Source of the DNA: Vibrio rhizosphaerae
GTDB lineage: Bacteria > Pseudomonadota > Gammaproteobacteria > Enterobacterales > Vibrionaceae
NCBI RefSeq assembly: GCF_024347095.1
Contig: NZ_AP024903.1
Location: 1,364,001 to 1,428,000, forward strand
Length of the DNA: 64,000 nt
Direction: 5' to 3'
Below, piece by piece: positions 1 to 9,194 of this stretch (position 1 is its first letter; every line of letters starts with the position of its first letter). The translations under genes were made by a program, and so were the position numbers. The notes under the pieces were generated by a model. It saw only the letters and a list, made by a program, of their open reading frames with translations, made no database searches and had not been told where the DNA came from.

Positions 1-242
1 GTTTGTAACCTTTACAATCATGCCTGCTTTCGCAAATATACCGTCAGCAGTAGGAAGAATGGATGCGCCTACGGTGATGTCATTCTCGTCAGAGAAGCAG
101 ACACCAATACTGGTGTTTGTTATTGGTGTTTGTTGCAACAGAATGTTGGCGACCTTGAGATATCGTTTCTCCTCGACATGGGATCACGTCATACCGATTC
201 GGTATGGACGATATTTGATGTTTTTGGTCTGCCAATCATCAT
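1..242 (-). pseudogene. ald: alanine dehydrogenase 5' fragment, frameshifted (cut by window edge)
   Basis: Read on the minus strand from an ATG at 242, this resembles the start of alanine dehydrogenase (L-alanine to pyruvate and ammonia, NAD-dependent), but no single frame stays open. The first codons give MMIGRPK (family: MIIGVPK). A second frame then gives RYDVIPC and TISQGRQ, and a third gives FSDENDITVGASILPTAD followed by IFAKAGMIVKV, which matches the Vibrio Ald N-terminus as I remember it. A 13-bp tandem duplication at 108-133 separates the last two frames, and a further indel lies near codons 7-15. GAGGT precedes the start. It lies divergent from lrp, which is where ald sits in Vibrio. 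The rest of the gene is outside the window, so only the N-terminal decay is seen directly. Confidence 0.8.
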
Positions 243-396
243 CCTGACCTCTTATTTGTATTTGGTTGTATTCACTGGGTGTTTGTATAATATATCGAAT
301 ATATGACTAGTGTTATGTTAGTCCTGTAACTTGAGATATTTTGTGTTAAAAAATTGTTGTATGTTTTTGCAAGGAAGTAAATAAGGTGGAATAAAC
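243..396 (+). promoter_or_regulatory. lrp upstream region with candidate -10 box
   Basis: AT-rich divergent spacer between the ald remnant and lrp. A perfect TATAAT lies at 286-291, followed by a near-palindromic TATAT-CGA-ATATA. The matching -35 (TTGGTT near 262-267, 18-bp spacing) is weak. Lrp usually controls its own gene and ald through AT-rich sites, so this is the probable control region. AAGGTGG at 384-390 serves as ribosome binding site for lrp. Confidence 0.35.
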
Positions 397-891
397 ATGG
401 CAGACAACTATAAAAAGCCGTCCAAGGATTTAGACCGGATTGATCGCAACATTTTGAATGAGTTGCAGAAAGATGGCCGGATTTCAAATGTAGAATTATC
501 CAAACGGGTTGGATTATCTCCGACGCCCTGTTTGGAGCGTGTAAGACGACTTGAGCGTCAGAACTATATTACCGGATACACTGCACTCCTGAACCCGCAG
601 TATCTGGATGCGTCACTTCTTGTTTTTGTTGAGATCACGTTGAACCGTGGTGCACCGGATGTATTTGAACAATTCAATACCGCGGTGCAAAAACTGGACG
701 ACATTCAGGAATGTCATCTTGTTTCAGGCGATTTTGACTATTTGTTGAAAACTCGGGTATCGGATATGGGCGCTTATCGTAAGCTTTTGGGCGATACATT
801 ACTCCGATTGCCCGGTGTGAATGATACGCGCACCTATGTGGTGATGGAAGAAGTGAAGCAAACAAATCAGCTAGTCATTAAAGTTCGTTAG
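397..891 (+). CDS. lrp: leucine-responsive regulatory protein Lrp
   Basis: Global feast/famine transcription regulator that responds to leucine and alanine and acts on amino-acid metabolism genes. The 164-residue product has the usual Lrp length. The N-terminal helix-turn-helix (about residues 12-60, DRIDRNILNELQKDGRISN, then LSKRVGLSPTPCLERVRRLE) is followed by the C-terminal RAM/AsnC ligand-binding domain (VFVEITL, then VSGDFDYLLK). The ATG is preceded by AAGGTGG at a normal distance. It is divergent from an ald remnant, its usual regulatory target in Vibrio. Downstream stands a strong terminator, so it is probably monocistronic. Assignment is essentially certain from the family sequence. 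Confidence 0.97.
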   Translation: MADNYKKPSKDLDRIDRNILNELQKDGRISNVELSKRVGLSPTPCLERVRRLERQNYITGYTALLNPQYLDASLLVFVEITLNRGAPDVFEQFNTAVQKLDDIQECHLVSGDFDYLLKTRVSDMGAYRKLLGDTLLRLPGVNDTRTYVVMEEVKQTNQLVIKVR

Positions 892-978
892 CTGGAAAGC
901 AAGTCTCGAATATCTTTCTGTATTCTGACTTAACGACATTGGGTTTTAGCTGATGTTATGGTTAAATCACAACATAAA

Positions 979-1009
979 CCGAGCGGCTTGGGCCGCTCGG
1001 ACTGTTTTT
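979..1009 (+). terminator. lrp rho-independent terminator
   Basis: Nine-base-pair GC-rich stem CCGAGCGGC / GCCGCTCGG with a 4-nt loop, followed by ACTGTTTTT. It lies between lrp and ftsK in the same orientation, separating the two transcripts. Confidence 0.85.
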
Positions 1010-1066
1010 ATTTCAATTCATGTTGCGCATAATGCTTTGACATGAGGCTTAGGCAAAAAGTTGGTT

Positions 1067-3832
1067 ATGTTCAAAGAGAACAAAAGTAAAGTCGAAACCA
1101 TTATCAAAACCAGAGCTGAGGTCACGACTTCACCGCGCTTAAATGGCGTTCAACGGCTGAAAGAGAGTGTTTTGATTTTGGCTGTCCTCCTCTCCGTTTT
1201 CTTCTCCGTGGCTTTATTGACATTTAGCCCTGCAGATCCGTCTTGGTCTCAGACTGCCTGGGGAGGCGAATTGCATAATGCCGGTGGATATATCGGTGCC
1301 TGGATCGCTGATACACTTTTCTTTACCTTTGGTTCACTGGCATACCCGCTCCCTTTCGTGATTACACTGATTGTATGGGGAGGACTTCGCTCCCGAGATG
1401 ACGATGAATCTTTCGATTTTATGCTCTGGGGAACTCGCTTACTCGGCTTTGTGGTCGTTCTTCTGACGAGTTGTGGCCTTGCCGACATCAATTTTGATGA
1501 TCTGTGGTATTTCTCTTCCGGCGGTGTCGTGGGGGATGTTTTGAGTAGTCTGGCGCTGCCCACATTTAATGTCTTGGGCAGTACGTTGATTTTCCTGTTT
1601 CTCTGGGGCGCCGGTTTTACATTACTGACCGGTATTTCATGGCTAACGATTGTTGAGTGGCTTGGTGATCAAGCCATCGCTTTGGCGCAAAAATGTGTGG
1701 CACTGTTTCGCAAAGGGGAGAAAGAGACCATTTTGTCCCCGGGAATTGAATCATCGGCTGCTTTACTTGAACGTGATATGCAAAATCGTCTGTCGCCGAC
1801 TGAACCTGAACCTGTTGCTGAATCGAACACCATTAATACGACCGTATCAGAATCGGTCAATGATTCTCCTGCTGACAATGCTTTTACTGACGAGCAGGTT
1901 CGTCGTTTTAATATTCACATGCCTCAACAAGGTGTTGAGAACGATGTATCTCAAGATCAACAGGTTGCAACGGAAATCAATGATGACTGGCCCGAACGGA
2001 ATACTCAGTTTTCTGCAACGATCGAGGAGTTGGATAAGGCCGCACAGCAACATAATGATTTTGCTGAAGGCGACTGGCGTGATCACTCAATTGATGATCG
2101 CTCCGTTGCTACCGAGCCCACCAGTCATGTGGGATCGTTTGACATTGATATGAGTGATCACGGTCCGACAATCTCTGATTTAGATGTATTCGATGATGAG
2201 CCGGATGTCTCTGAGCCGGAAGAGGATTCAGATGAAGATGTGGTTGCTTTCCAAAATTTAGTCTCTGAAGCAAAGAAAACCGAATTGGCGAAACAAAATC
2301 CGTTTCTGATGCAGCCGACGGTCGATCTACCAACACCAACAGAGCCATTACCAACCTTAGAGTTGTTGTATCATCCTGAGAAGAGAGAAAATTTTATTGA
2401 TCAGGATATGCTGACGGAAGTGGCAAGACTGGTTGAGTCTAAGCTATTGGATTATAAGATTCAGGCCAGTGTTGTCGGGATTTATCCCGGTCCGGTGATT
2501 ACTCGATTTGAACTCGACTTAGCCCCGGGGGTGAAAGTGAGTCGAATTTCCGGATTATCGACAGACTTGGCTCGTTCTTTGTCGACCCCTGCGGTTCGGG
2601 TTGTCGAAGTGATTCCGGGAAAACCGTATGTTGGCTTGGAACTGCCAAACTTGAGTCGTCAGACGGTCTACCTTTCTGATGTCGTGAGTAGTGATAAATT
2701 TAAGCGGTCAAAATCTCCGACGACGATTGTGCTCGGTCAAGATATTGCCGGTGATGCCGTCATTGCCGATTTGGCGAAAATGCCGCACGTATTGGTTGCC
2801 GGTACAACGGGCTCAGGTAAGTCTGTCGGTGTGAACGTCATGATCCTGAGTATGCTTTATAAAGCGACGCCGGAAGAAGTCCGGTTTATCATGATTGACC
2901 CGAAAATGTTGGAACTTTCTGTGTATGAAGGGATTCCGCATCTGCTCTCTGAAGTTGTGACCGATATGAAGGATGCCGCCAATGCACTACGCTGGTGTGT
3001 GGCTGAAATGGAGCGCCGTTATAAGCTGATGTCGGTTGTCGGGGTCCGAAACATTAAAGGTTTCAATGAAAAGTTGGATATGGCAGCGAAGGCCGGGCAT
3101 CCGATTCATGATCCACTCTGGAAAGAGGGGGATAGCATGGATGCAGAGCCGCCGCTACTGGAGAAATTACCTTTTATCGTCGTTGTCGTTGATGAATTTG
3201 CCGATTTGATGATGGTGGTTGGCAAAAAAGTTGAAGAACTCATTGCCCGATTGGCACAGAAAGCAAGGGCTGCGGGGATCCATTTGATTCTCGCAACCCA
3301 GCGTCCTTCGGTTGATGTGATTACCGGGTTGATTAAAGCGAACATCCCGACTCGGGTTGCATTTACCGTCTCAACGAAAACGGATTCTCGGACCATTCTC
3401 GATCAGGGCGGCGCCGAATCTTTATTGGGAATGGGGGATATGCTGTATTTACCGCCCGGCTCCAGCCACACTATCCGTGTTCATGGGGCATTCGCTTCCG
3501 ATGATGATGTTCATGCCGTTGTCAATAACTGGAAGGCGAGAGGCCAACCCAACTACATTGCAGAAATCGTTAGCGGGGACCAAGGGCCAGAAGCATTGTT
3601 ACCGGGAGAACAACTTGAAAGTGACGAAGATATCGATCCGTTATTTGATCAGGTTGTTGAGCATGTTGTTGAGACGCGAAGAGGGTCGGTTTCCGGTGTA
3701 CAGCGACGCTTCAAAATTGGCTATAATCGTGCGGCTAGAATTGTTGAGCAGTTAGAGGCTCAGGGGATTGTCAGTGCTCCCGGTCATAATGGTAATCGGG
3801 AAGTTTTAGCACCACCACCGATCAGAGATTAA
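1067..3832 (+). CDS. ftsK: DNA translocase FtsK
   Basis: Septal, membrane-anchored DNA pump that clears the chromosome termini from the closing septum and activates XerCD at dif. Several membrane segments fill about residues 25-190, followed by a long acidic, Gln/Asp-rich linker (about 195-450) and the RecA-like motor. The Walker A GTTGSGKS is near residues 579-586 and the Walker [10 protein letters not shown] near 705-712. The C-terminal winged-helix gamma domain ([20 protein letters not shown]) recognises KOPS sites. I chose the ATG at 1067, giving [15 protein letters not shown], the beginning I remember for Vibrio FtsK. A TTG at 1061 with AGG 7 nt upstream is an alternative. It is followed by a terminator shared with dsbB; lolA and rarA, its neighbours in enterics, are not here. 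Confidence 0.97.
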   Translation: MFKENKSKVETIIKTRAEVTTSPRLNGVQRLKESVLILAVLLSVFFSVALLTFSPADPSWSQTAWGGELHNAGGYIGAWIADTLFFTFGSLAYPLPFVITLIVWGGLRSRDDDESFDFMLWGTRLLGFVVVLLTSCGLADINFDDLWYFSSGGVVGDVLSSLALPTFNVLGSTLIFLFLWGAGFTLLTGISWLTIVEWLGDQAIALAQKCVALFRKGEKETILSPGIESSAALLERDMQNRLSPTEPEPVAESNTINTTVSESVNDSPADNAFTDEQVRRFNIHMPQQGVENDVSQDQQVATEINDDWPERNTQFSATIEELDKAAQQHNDFAEGDWRDHSIDDRSVATEPTSHVGSFDIDMSDHGPTISDLDVFDDEPDVSEPEEDSDEDVVAFQNLVSEAKKTELAKQNPFLMQPTVDLPTPTEPLPTLELLYHPEKRENFIDQDMLTEVARLVESKLLDYKIQASVVGIYPGPVITRFELDLAPGVKVSRISGLSTDLARSLSTPAVRVVEVIPGKPYVGLELPNLSRQTVYLSDVVSSDKFKRSKSPTTIVLGQDIAGDAVIADLAKMPHVLVAGTTGSGKSVGVNVMILSMLYKATPEEVRFIMIDPKMLELSVYEGIPHLLSEVVTDMKDAANALRWCVAEMERRYKLMSVVGVRNIKGFNEKLDMAAKAGHPIHDPLWKEGDSMDAEPPLLEKLPFIVVVVDEFADLMMVVGKKVEELIARLAQKARAAGIHLILATQRPSVDVITGLIKANIPTRVAFTVSTKTDSRTILDQGGAESLLGMGDMLYLPPGSSHTIRVHGAFASDDDVHAVVNNWKARGQPNYIAEIVSGDQGPEALLPGEQLESDEDIDPLFDQVVEHVVETRRGSVSGVQRRFKIGYNRAARIVEQLEAQGIVSAPGHNGNREVLAPPPIRD

Positions 3833-3855
3833 ATTCAACGTTGATTGACAAAGTA

Positions 3856-3886
3856 AAAGGGAGACCAGATGGTCTCCCTTTGTCGT
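3856..3886. terminator. bidirectional terminator between ftsK and dsbB
   Basis: Stem AAAGGGAGACC / GGTCTCCCTTT with an AGAT loop. The minus-strand copy is followed by TTTTACTTT, the plus-strand copy by a weaker TTTGTCGTT. It serves the converging ftsK (plus) and dsbB (minus). Confidence 0.8.
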
Positions 3887-3898
3887 TATGCAAAGCCG

Positions 3899-4432
3899 TT
3901 ATTCAAATAAGCCGCGTCTTTTCGGTTTGAAAAATTGAGCAATCAAGAAAATGAAGGCAATAAAAAGATTGATTGCAAAGATGATCTCCAACCATTGTGG
4001 CATGGATAAAGTTAAAAACTGCCATACGATTTTGCTGCAGTCACCATAGGCTTCAAACATCCACGGCATCCATTGATTGAGTGGTGCCCACTGTGGGAAC
4101 TGAACAAAAGCATCACAAGTTGCAAATGGCGACGGATGAAACTGGTACTCAACATGCTGGTGTGCAAGTAACAGGCCTGAATAAGACGTATATCCCCATG
4201 AGAGAATACCTAACCAACGGAATATAGCCAGTCGGGGTGCGATGCCCCCCAGAATTGCAGAACCGCCTATCCCTAGCATTGCTACTCTTTCATAAATGCA
4301 CATTACGCAAGGAGCAAGCATTAGAATATGTTGGAAAAAGAGGGCACACATTTCAAAAAACAGGATCGATAATAGCAACAAGACCCAGGATGTTCTGGAC
4401 TGAGAAAACCGGTTGAGTTTGGCAAAGATCAC
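3899..4432 (-). CDS. dsbB: disulfide bond formation protein DsbB
   Basis: Inner-membrane quinone reductase that reoxidises periplasmic DsbA and passes electrons to the respiratory chain. The 177-residue product has four hydrophobic segments. The two functional cysteine pairs are intact: C42-V-M-C45 in the first periplasmic loop, and C106 and C132 in the second (E. coli: 41/44 and 104/130). It follows nhaB on the same strand, but a hairpin with a U-rich tail lies between them, so part of its transcription is probably independent. The basic C-terminal tail KPKRRG is typical of a cytoplasmic end. Confidence 0.96.
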   Translation of the reverse strand: MIFAKLNRFSQSRTSWVLLLLSILFFEMCALFFQHILMLAPCVMCIYERVAMLGIGGSAILGGIAPRLAIFRWLGILSWGYTSYSGLLLAHQHVEYQFHPSPFATCDAFVQFPQWAPLNQWMPWMFEAYGDCSKIVWQFLTLSMPQWLEIIFAINLFIAFIFLIAQFFKPKRRGLFE

Positions 4433-4453
4433 TATGAGATATCCTTATAAAGT

Positions 4454-4478
4454 AAAAGCTCTGTTCTACAGAGCTTTT
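4454..4478 (-). terminator. terminator between nhaB and dsbB
   Basis: Perfect 11-bp stem AAAAGCTCTGT / ACAGAGCTTTT with a 3-nt loop. Read on the minus strand it ends in TTTTACTTT. It is placed to stop nhaB transcripts before dsbB. Confidence 0.7.
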
Positions 4479-4510
4479 TAACGCGAAAATGTTTTAAACT
4501 CAATCTATTA

Positions 4511-6091
4511 TTAATGACCCAGTGATACTGATACATGTTTTAATGCATTTGGGACATGGTGCGATAACCAACCCAGATCATAGTAATGTGCAGTTGCTGG
4601 CTCAAGGAAAAAGATGATCCCCATCAGACCGACAAGTGTTAAAACAATGGTATATGGCAATGCCATCATGACCATCCGCCCGTAAGAGAGTCGGATCAGT
4701 GGTGCTAATGCCGAGGTCAGCAGGAATAAAAACGCGGCTTGTCCATTCGGGGTCGCAACAGAAGGTAAGTTTGTACCGGTATTGATCGCAACGGCTAGCA
4801 GGTCAAATTGATCACGTGAGATGATGCCTTCTGCGAGTGCGGTTTTAACCTCGTTGATATAAACCGTGCCCACAAACACATTGTCAGAAACCATAGAAAG
4901 CAATCCATTCGCCACGTAGAACATCGCGAGTTGCAAATCGGCATTCTTTAAGTGTAAAACAGCATCTATGACGGGTTTAAACAGGTGTTGATCGACAATT
5001 ACTGCAACGATCGAGAAGAAGACTGCGAGTAAAGCGGTAAAGGGCAATGCTTCTTCAAATGCTTTTCCCAACGCATGTTCTTCGGTAATTCCACTGAATG
5101 TCGTTGCGAGAATAATGACTGAAAGCCCGATCAGTCCCACCGATGCCAGATGCAGTGCAAGTCCGACAATCAACCAAATCGCAATTAATCCCTGAATCCA
5201 TAGTTTTGCTACGTCGAGATTGGTACGGCTTTGTCTCTGTGTTCGGTCATAATCCCGTAGAATTTGCCGGACAGGGTCTGGCAGCCGGGCCCCATAGCCG
5301 AAAATCTTCAGCTTCTCAACCGCGATACAGGTGAGAATCCCACTGATAAAAACAGGTACAGTAATTGGTGACATACGAATTAAAAATTCACCGAAATGCC
5401 ATCCGGCCTGATCGGCAATAATCAAGTTCTGTGGTTCACCCACCATGGTCATGACACCACCCAGTGCAGTTCCGATCCCAGCATGAAGAAGTAGTGAACG
5501 CAGAAACGCCCGGTAGTTTTCCAGATCTTCTCTGGTTAGGTCAGATAAATGTTCATCTTGAGTATGATCGCCTTGTCCAGAGGCAACTTTGTGATAGATG
5601 GCATAAAATCCAACGGCAACACTAATAATGACAGCGATAACCGTAAGGGCATCGAGAAATGCAGACAGAAATGCAGCAGCAACACAGAATGCTAAAGATA
5701 AGATAACCTTTGAGCGTATTTCTAGCAGAATTTTGGTGAAGATGAAGAGAAGCAGTTGCTTCATGAAATAGATACCCGCCACCATAAACATCAGCAGCAG
5801 CAGGACTTCAATATTGGCAACTAACTCATGTTTTACTTGCTCTGGGCTTGTCATTCCGATGAGTATTGCTTCTATTGCAAGCAATCCACCGGGTTGGAGC
5901 GGATAGCATTTCAAGGCCATTGCCAGTGTGAATATAAATTCGACAACCAGTAACCAACCTGCGGCAAAGGGGCTTATTGCAAAAAAGACAATTGGATTGA
6001 CTATGAGAAAAGCAATAATTGCCACTTTGTACCAATCTGGTGATTTACCCAGAAAGTTTTTAATGAACGCGTTTCCTAACGAAATCGGCAT
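4511..6091 (-). CDS. nhaB: Na+/H+ antiporter NhaB
   Basis: Electrogenic sodium/proton antiporter of the inner membrane, used for sodium export and pH control, important in a marine-type organism that runs a sodium cycle. The 526-residue product starts [22 protein letters not shown], the usual NhaB beginning, so I took the ATG at 6091 rather than an upstream in-frame start at 6172 that would add 27 unrelated residues. About a dozen hydrophobic segments span the protein. [14 protein letters not shown] and the [16 protein letters not shown] region are strongly conserved in the family. The gene is divergent from fadR and upstream of dsbB, an arrangement shared with other gammaproteobacteria. Confidence 0.96.
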   Translation of the reverse strand: MPISLGNAFIKNFLGKSPDWYKVAIIAFLIVNPIVFFAISPFAAGWLLVVEFIFTLAMALKCYPLQPGGLLAIEAILIGMTSPEQVKHELVANIEVLLLLMFMVAGIYFMKQLLLFIFTKILLEIRSKVILSLAFCVAAAFLSAFLDALTVIAVIISVAVGFYAIYHKVASGQGDHTQDEHLSDLTREDLENYRAFLRSLLLHAGIGTALGGVMTMVGEPQNLIIADQAGWHFGEFLIRMSPITVPVFISGILTCIAVEKLKIFGYGARLPDPVRQILRDYDRTQRQSRTNLDVAKLWIQGLIAIWLIVGLALHLASVGLIGLSVIILATTFSGITEEHALGKAFEEALPFTALLAVFFSIVAVIVDQHLFKPVIDAVLHLKNADLQLAMFYVANGLLSMVSDNVFVGTVYINEVKTALAEGIISRDQFDLLAVAINTGTNLPSVATPNGQAAFLFLLTSALAPLIRLSYGRMVMMALPYTIVLTLVGLMGIIFFLEPATAHYYDLGWLSHHVPNALKHVSVSLGH

Positions 6092-6720
6092 GATGATGAC
6101 TCTTATAGTTGTTATGAATAGACACTGATATCTATCATTTCCTTTCCGTAACAATTTACGAAAGATATCCATTCAAAGTTACATACATCCCAGCAAATAT
6201 TCATGAGTAATATCTAATGAACACTGCTCCCTGACTAATCTATCGACATGGGTGTTTTGCCGGCAACTCTACAGTAGGTTAAATATTTCATAAAATACAA
6301 TAAGTTCTTAGTGAGAGTTCCCTTGAAGTTTTCACATAAAAGTAGCCCATAATATGAACATGATGCATATAAAATCATTGTGACTTCACAACTTTGGAAA
6401 TAATGTCGAAGATAACATGATTACCAACAACCATATCAATAGCGGTGATGTGAAATATTATGACATATCTGTAAGTTTACTATGGAAAATTTTATGTTTT
6501 TCACCTGTCCATCGTACTAAATTTCCTTTATATTTTATTCAAGTTTCAGAATGGTAATCTTAAGCTAAATCAAAAAGCACATAAGATACTTATTGCCTAT
6601 CGAAGATAATAATTTGGCTTGTGTGGCAAGTTGAATATTGAACGTTTTCGTGGTGTACAAACTGGTGATATGATAAATGCCACCTGACTTTGTAAATAAA
6701 CAAAACTGGAAAAGTATTGA
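6092..6720. other. 629-bp divergent intergenic region, nhaB / fadR
   Basis: AT-rich spacer carrying the promoters of both divergent genes. No ORF here looks real. The most regular element is a perfect palindrome TTGTGA-CT-TCACAA at 6378-6391. GGAAAAG at 6708-6714 is the probable fadR ribosome binding site. I could not identify convincing -35/-10 pairs or a full FadR operator. Confidence 0.5.
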
Positions 6721-7566
6721 ATGGTCATTAAGGCGAAAAGCCCAGCAGGCTTTGCAGAAAAGTATATTATTGAAAGTATCTGGAATGGGCGGTTTGCGCC
6801 GGGATCAATTCTTCCGGCAGAAAGAGAATTGTCCGAACTGATTGGTGTGACCAGAACGACATTAAGGGAAGTGCTGCAACGATTGGCGCGTGATGGCTGG
6901 CTGACAATACAGCATGGCAAGCCGACCAAAGTGAATCAATTTATGGAAACCTCTGGGTTGCATATTCTTGATACGTTGATGACGCTGGATGCTGAGAATG
7001 CAACCAGTATTGTTGAAGACTTACTGGCGGCAAGAACCAATATCAGTCCGATTTTCATGCGTTACGCATTTCGACTGAATCAGGCTCAGTCTGAAAAAAC
7101 CATCAAGCGTGTGATTGGGTCGTGTGAGGCATTACTGGATGCGGATTCATGGGAGCAATTCATGGCTGATTCACCATACTCCGAAAAAATTTCACAGCAT
7201 GTGAAAGATGACGGTGAAGGTGACAAGGAAGCGCGTGAACAGAAACTTCTGGCGAAAACATTCAATTTTTATGATTACATGTTATTCCAGCGTTTGGCTT
7301 TCCATTCTGGTAATCAAATCTACGGTCTGATTTTTAACGGTTTGAAAAAATTGTATGATCGCGTTGGCAGTTACTATTTCTCGAACCCTAAAGCACGCGT
7401 ACTCGCATTAGAGTTCTATAAAGATTTGTTGTCGATTTGTTCGAACGGGACTGAGAAATTAGAACATCTTTCCGCTTGTATTCGTCAGTACGGGATTGAA
7501 AGCCGACAAATTTGGAATGAAATGAAGCGTTCATTGCCAACAAGCTTTACGGAAGATGATGGTTAA
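6721..7566 (+). CDS. fadR: fatty acid metabolism regulator FadR
   Basis: GntR-family regulator that represses fatty-acid degradation and activates unsaturated fatty-acid synthesis, released from DNA by long-chain acyl-CoA. The N-terminal winged helix-turn-helix (about residues 8-75, [20 protein letters not shown]) is nearly identical to other FadRs. The C-terminal all-helical FCD-like domain binds acyl-CoA. At 281 residues it is about 40 longer than the 239-residue E. coli protein. The extra segment (about residues 138-177, [19 protein letters not shown] onward) corresponds to the known Vibrio FadR insertion, which provides additional ligand binding in V. cholerae. It is divergent from nhaB and followed by a terminator. 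Confidence 0.96.
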   Translation: MVIKAKSPAGFAEKYIIESIWNGRFAPGSILPAERELSELIGVTRTTLREVLQRLARDGWLTIQHGKPTKVNQFMETSGLHILDTLMTLDAENATSIVEDLLAARTNISPIFMRYAFRLNQAQSEKTIKRVIGSCEALLDADSWEQFMADSPYSEKISQHVKDDGEGDKEAREQKLLAKTFNFYDYMLFQRLAFHSGNQIYGLIFNGLKKLYDRVGSYYFSNPKARVLALEFYKDLLSICSNGTEKLEHLSACIRQYGIESRQIWNEMKRSLPTSFTEDDG

Positions 7567-7596
7567 GTTGATTTGGTAAACACGCTTAATCATTAA

Positions 7597-7622
7597 AAAG
7601 GGCCGCTGGGCCCTTTGTTGTT
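7597..7622. terminator. terminator between fadR and the DUF1887 gene
   Basis: Stem AAAGGGCC / GGCCCTTT with a 4-nt loop. The plus side continues TTTGTTGTTT, the minus side AAA-to-TTTTTAATG. It serves both converging genes. Confidence 0.75.
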
Positions 7623-7636
7623 TCTGTCCGGTGCGT

Positions 7637-8800
7637 CTAGGAGAGATTCTCTCGGCCCCCGGCTTGCATGAACCATTGCGATAAATGTTCTTCCAGCGCT
7701 TTTAACTCTTCCGGCCCGATTAAGGCCAATCCCAAATCCTGTGCCCGGGTAATATCGTTTTGCCGGAGCGGACGGAAGCTGACGAGCATTGCTCTTGCCT
7801 GCAGGCCACCCAGTAAGTCTCTCAGTGATTCAAGCTTATACAAGGTATCATCACCGTCATCTCTCATTCCCTTGGTTTTACATTCAATGATATGTAGTTT
7901 GTTATTGACGACAGTAGCAACATCCAGCTCATTTCTTACTTCTCGCTCACCTAACTGACGATAGACTTGAACGTTTAAAGAACGGTCCTGAATCGTTGGC
8001 ATATAACACTGAATTTTCCTGACAATGCTATGTACCAGTGTTTCCAGCCATTCTCCGTTGGCAAATCGTCTGGCATCTTCGTTGGCAAAGGTGAGGATGC
8101 CGTTTTTATAAGTGGCAATATTTGCATCAACAAGATCTTGTATCAACAGACTGAGTTCTTTGTAGCCCTGTTGTTTTTCTGATAACGCCACATCAAGGCA
8201 TTGCTCTTTTCTGCACGTCGTTGCCAGATAATTCAGTGTCGCTAGTCCCGGACCGAGTTCGAGTGCACGACTGGCCCATGAAGCACCGATGTTGCAGAGT
8301 TTGGTATCCAGTTCTGCCGGGGTATCTCTTTCAGTAAACTCGCCCCGGGCACCAAAGATAGTTAAATAATCTGAGATGGTAATCCGATCCTGAACTTGAG
8401 TATCTTGGCAGTCATCCGGGTATAACCAACACAGGCAGTCAGAGTTGGGTTCAACCACAAAAATCGGCCACTGGAATGTTCTGAATACTTCATAAACGGA
8501 AAGAAGACGGTGGCGAAGACCACAGCTTGCATTGAGTTGAATATCCTGATTTCTGTTTTTCAGATCGTGTGCTAATTGATAGATGGCATGTTTAATTAAT
8601 GCCACGCTTGACCCGGATGGGATCTCGTAAAATTCACTACTAATACCGTGTTGTTCTAAAACATCATGCAATCGAAAATAGATAGTTTTTTGTGAAGCGT
8701 CACCGATAAGTATGGTATGCGAGCCAATAATACGGTGATCAAGCAACGGAGTTATCAGACGAACCGGGTCGTCGTCAAGGATGCCAACATGAATGGTCAT
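7637..8800 (-). CDS. DUF1887 protein: CARF domain fused to PD-(D/E)XK nuclease
   Basis: 387 residues. The N-terminal half (about 1-150) is a Rossmann-like CARF sensor domain, and a winged-helix linker follows (about 155-245). The C-terminal PD-(D/E)XK nuclease has GEWLE (249-253), ELD (291-293) and ECK (307-309), so all catalytic positions are present. Proteins of this architecture (Card1/Can2) are cyclic-oligoadenylate-activated nucleases of type III CRISPR systems. The V. cholerae relative VC1899 has, to my memory, a solved structure (1XMX). The usual CARF loop with consecutive glycines and Thr/Lys is replaced here by NASCGLRHR (90-98), so the ligand may differ or be absent. No CRISPR locus is visible. 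It stands alone, convergent with fadR. Its native role is unknown to me. Confidence 0.88.
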   Translation of the reverse strand: MTIHVGILDDDPVRLITPLLDHRIIGSHTILIGDASQKTIYFRLHDVLEQHGISSEFYEIPSGSSVALIKHAIYQLAHDLKNRNQDIQLNASCGLRHRLLSVYEVFRTFQWPIFVVEPNSDCLCWLYPDDCQDTQVQDRITISDYLTIFGARGEFTERDTPAELDTKLCNIGASWASRALELGPGLATLNYLATTCRKEQCLDVALSEKQQGYKELSLLIQDLVDANIATYKNGILTFANEDARRFANGEWLETLVHSIVRKIQCYMPTIQDRSLNVQVYRQLGEREVRNELDVATVVNNKLHIIECKTKGMRDDGDDTLYKLESLRDLLGGLQARAMLVSFRPLRQNDITRAQDLGLALIGPEELKALEEHLSQWFMQAGGRENLS

Positions 8801-9194
8801 AAATTATCCTCGTGCTTTCGCTTGCAGGAGTGGGAAGGAAAAAGACAAGCGATATAGATTAGGATATAAAGGTCTCCAGAATAAAAAACAAGGTCAGTGG
8901 GTGATAAATATCTCTTTTAGCGCGAAATATAACGCTATCTTTACCTATCACTCACTTAAAATTCAAATTCGGATCAGACTCATGCAGTGGTTGGCGAAAA
9001 GGTGTGAGGTCTTGGTGACGTCAAACATCGGTGACATTCTGCTGTATTTAGTCTGAGAAAAGTGCTTAAAATACATCAGGTACGAAAACACAATGAAACT
9101 TAACGGGTTGTCATGAATCCAATTCAGGGTTACTTTTTCATTGTTATTGATTTTATGAGTCTGATTTTATATATCAGCAGCGAGAGAGGCGTAT
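8801..9194. other. 394-bp intergenic region with nested inverted repeat
   Basis: Lies between the starts of the divergent DUF1887 (minus) and hinT (plus) genes. It contains a structured element at 8896-8956. An 87-codon open frame on the plus strand from 8793 has no recognisable product and no good ribosome binding site, so I do not call it. GAGAGG at 9182-9187 is the hinT ribosome binding site. Confidence 0.5.
8896..8956. repeat. 61-bp nested inverted repeat
   Basis: Outer arms AGTGGGTGATA (8896-8906) and TATCACTCACT (8946-8956) pair over 11 bp with one G-T wobble. An inner TAGCG / CGCTA pair lies between them. It has no T-tract, so it is not a standard terminator. It could be an operator, an RNA hairpin or a small-element remnant. 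Confidence 0.55.

Noticed and set aside
20..247. 75-codon open frame on the plus strand
   Set aside because: It runs antisense to the ald remnant, whose minus-strand reading gives recognisable Ald sequence; the plus-strand product resembles nothing.
1650..2153. 167-codon frame inside ftsK
   Set aside because: It is a frame-shifted reading of the FtsK linker; the ftsK frame is full length and conserved.
6657..6680. Possible FadR operator (AACTGGTGATATG) before fadR
   Set aside because: Only the left half-site CTGGT matches; the right half is absent.
8793..9056. 87-codon frame upstream of hinT
   Set aside because: No ribosome binding site, no recognisable family, overlaps the start of the DUF1887 gene, and crosses the inverted repeat.
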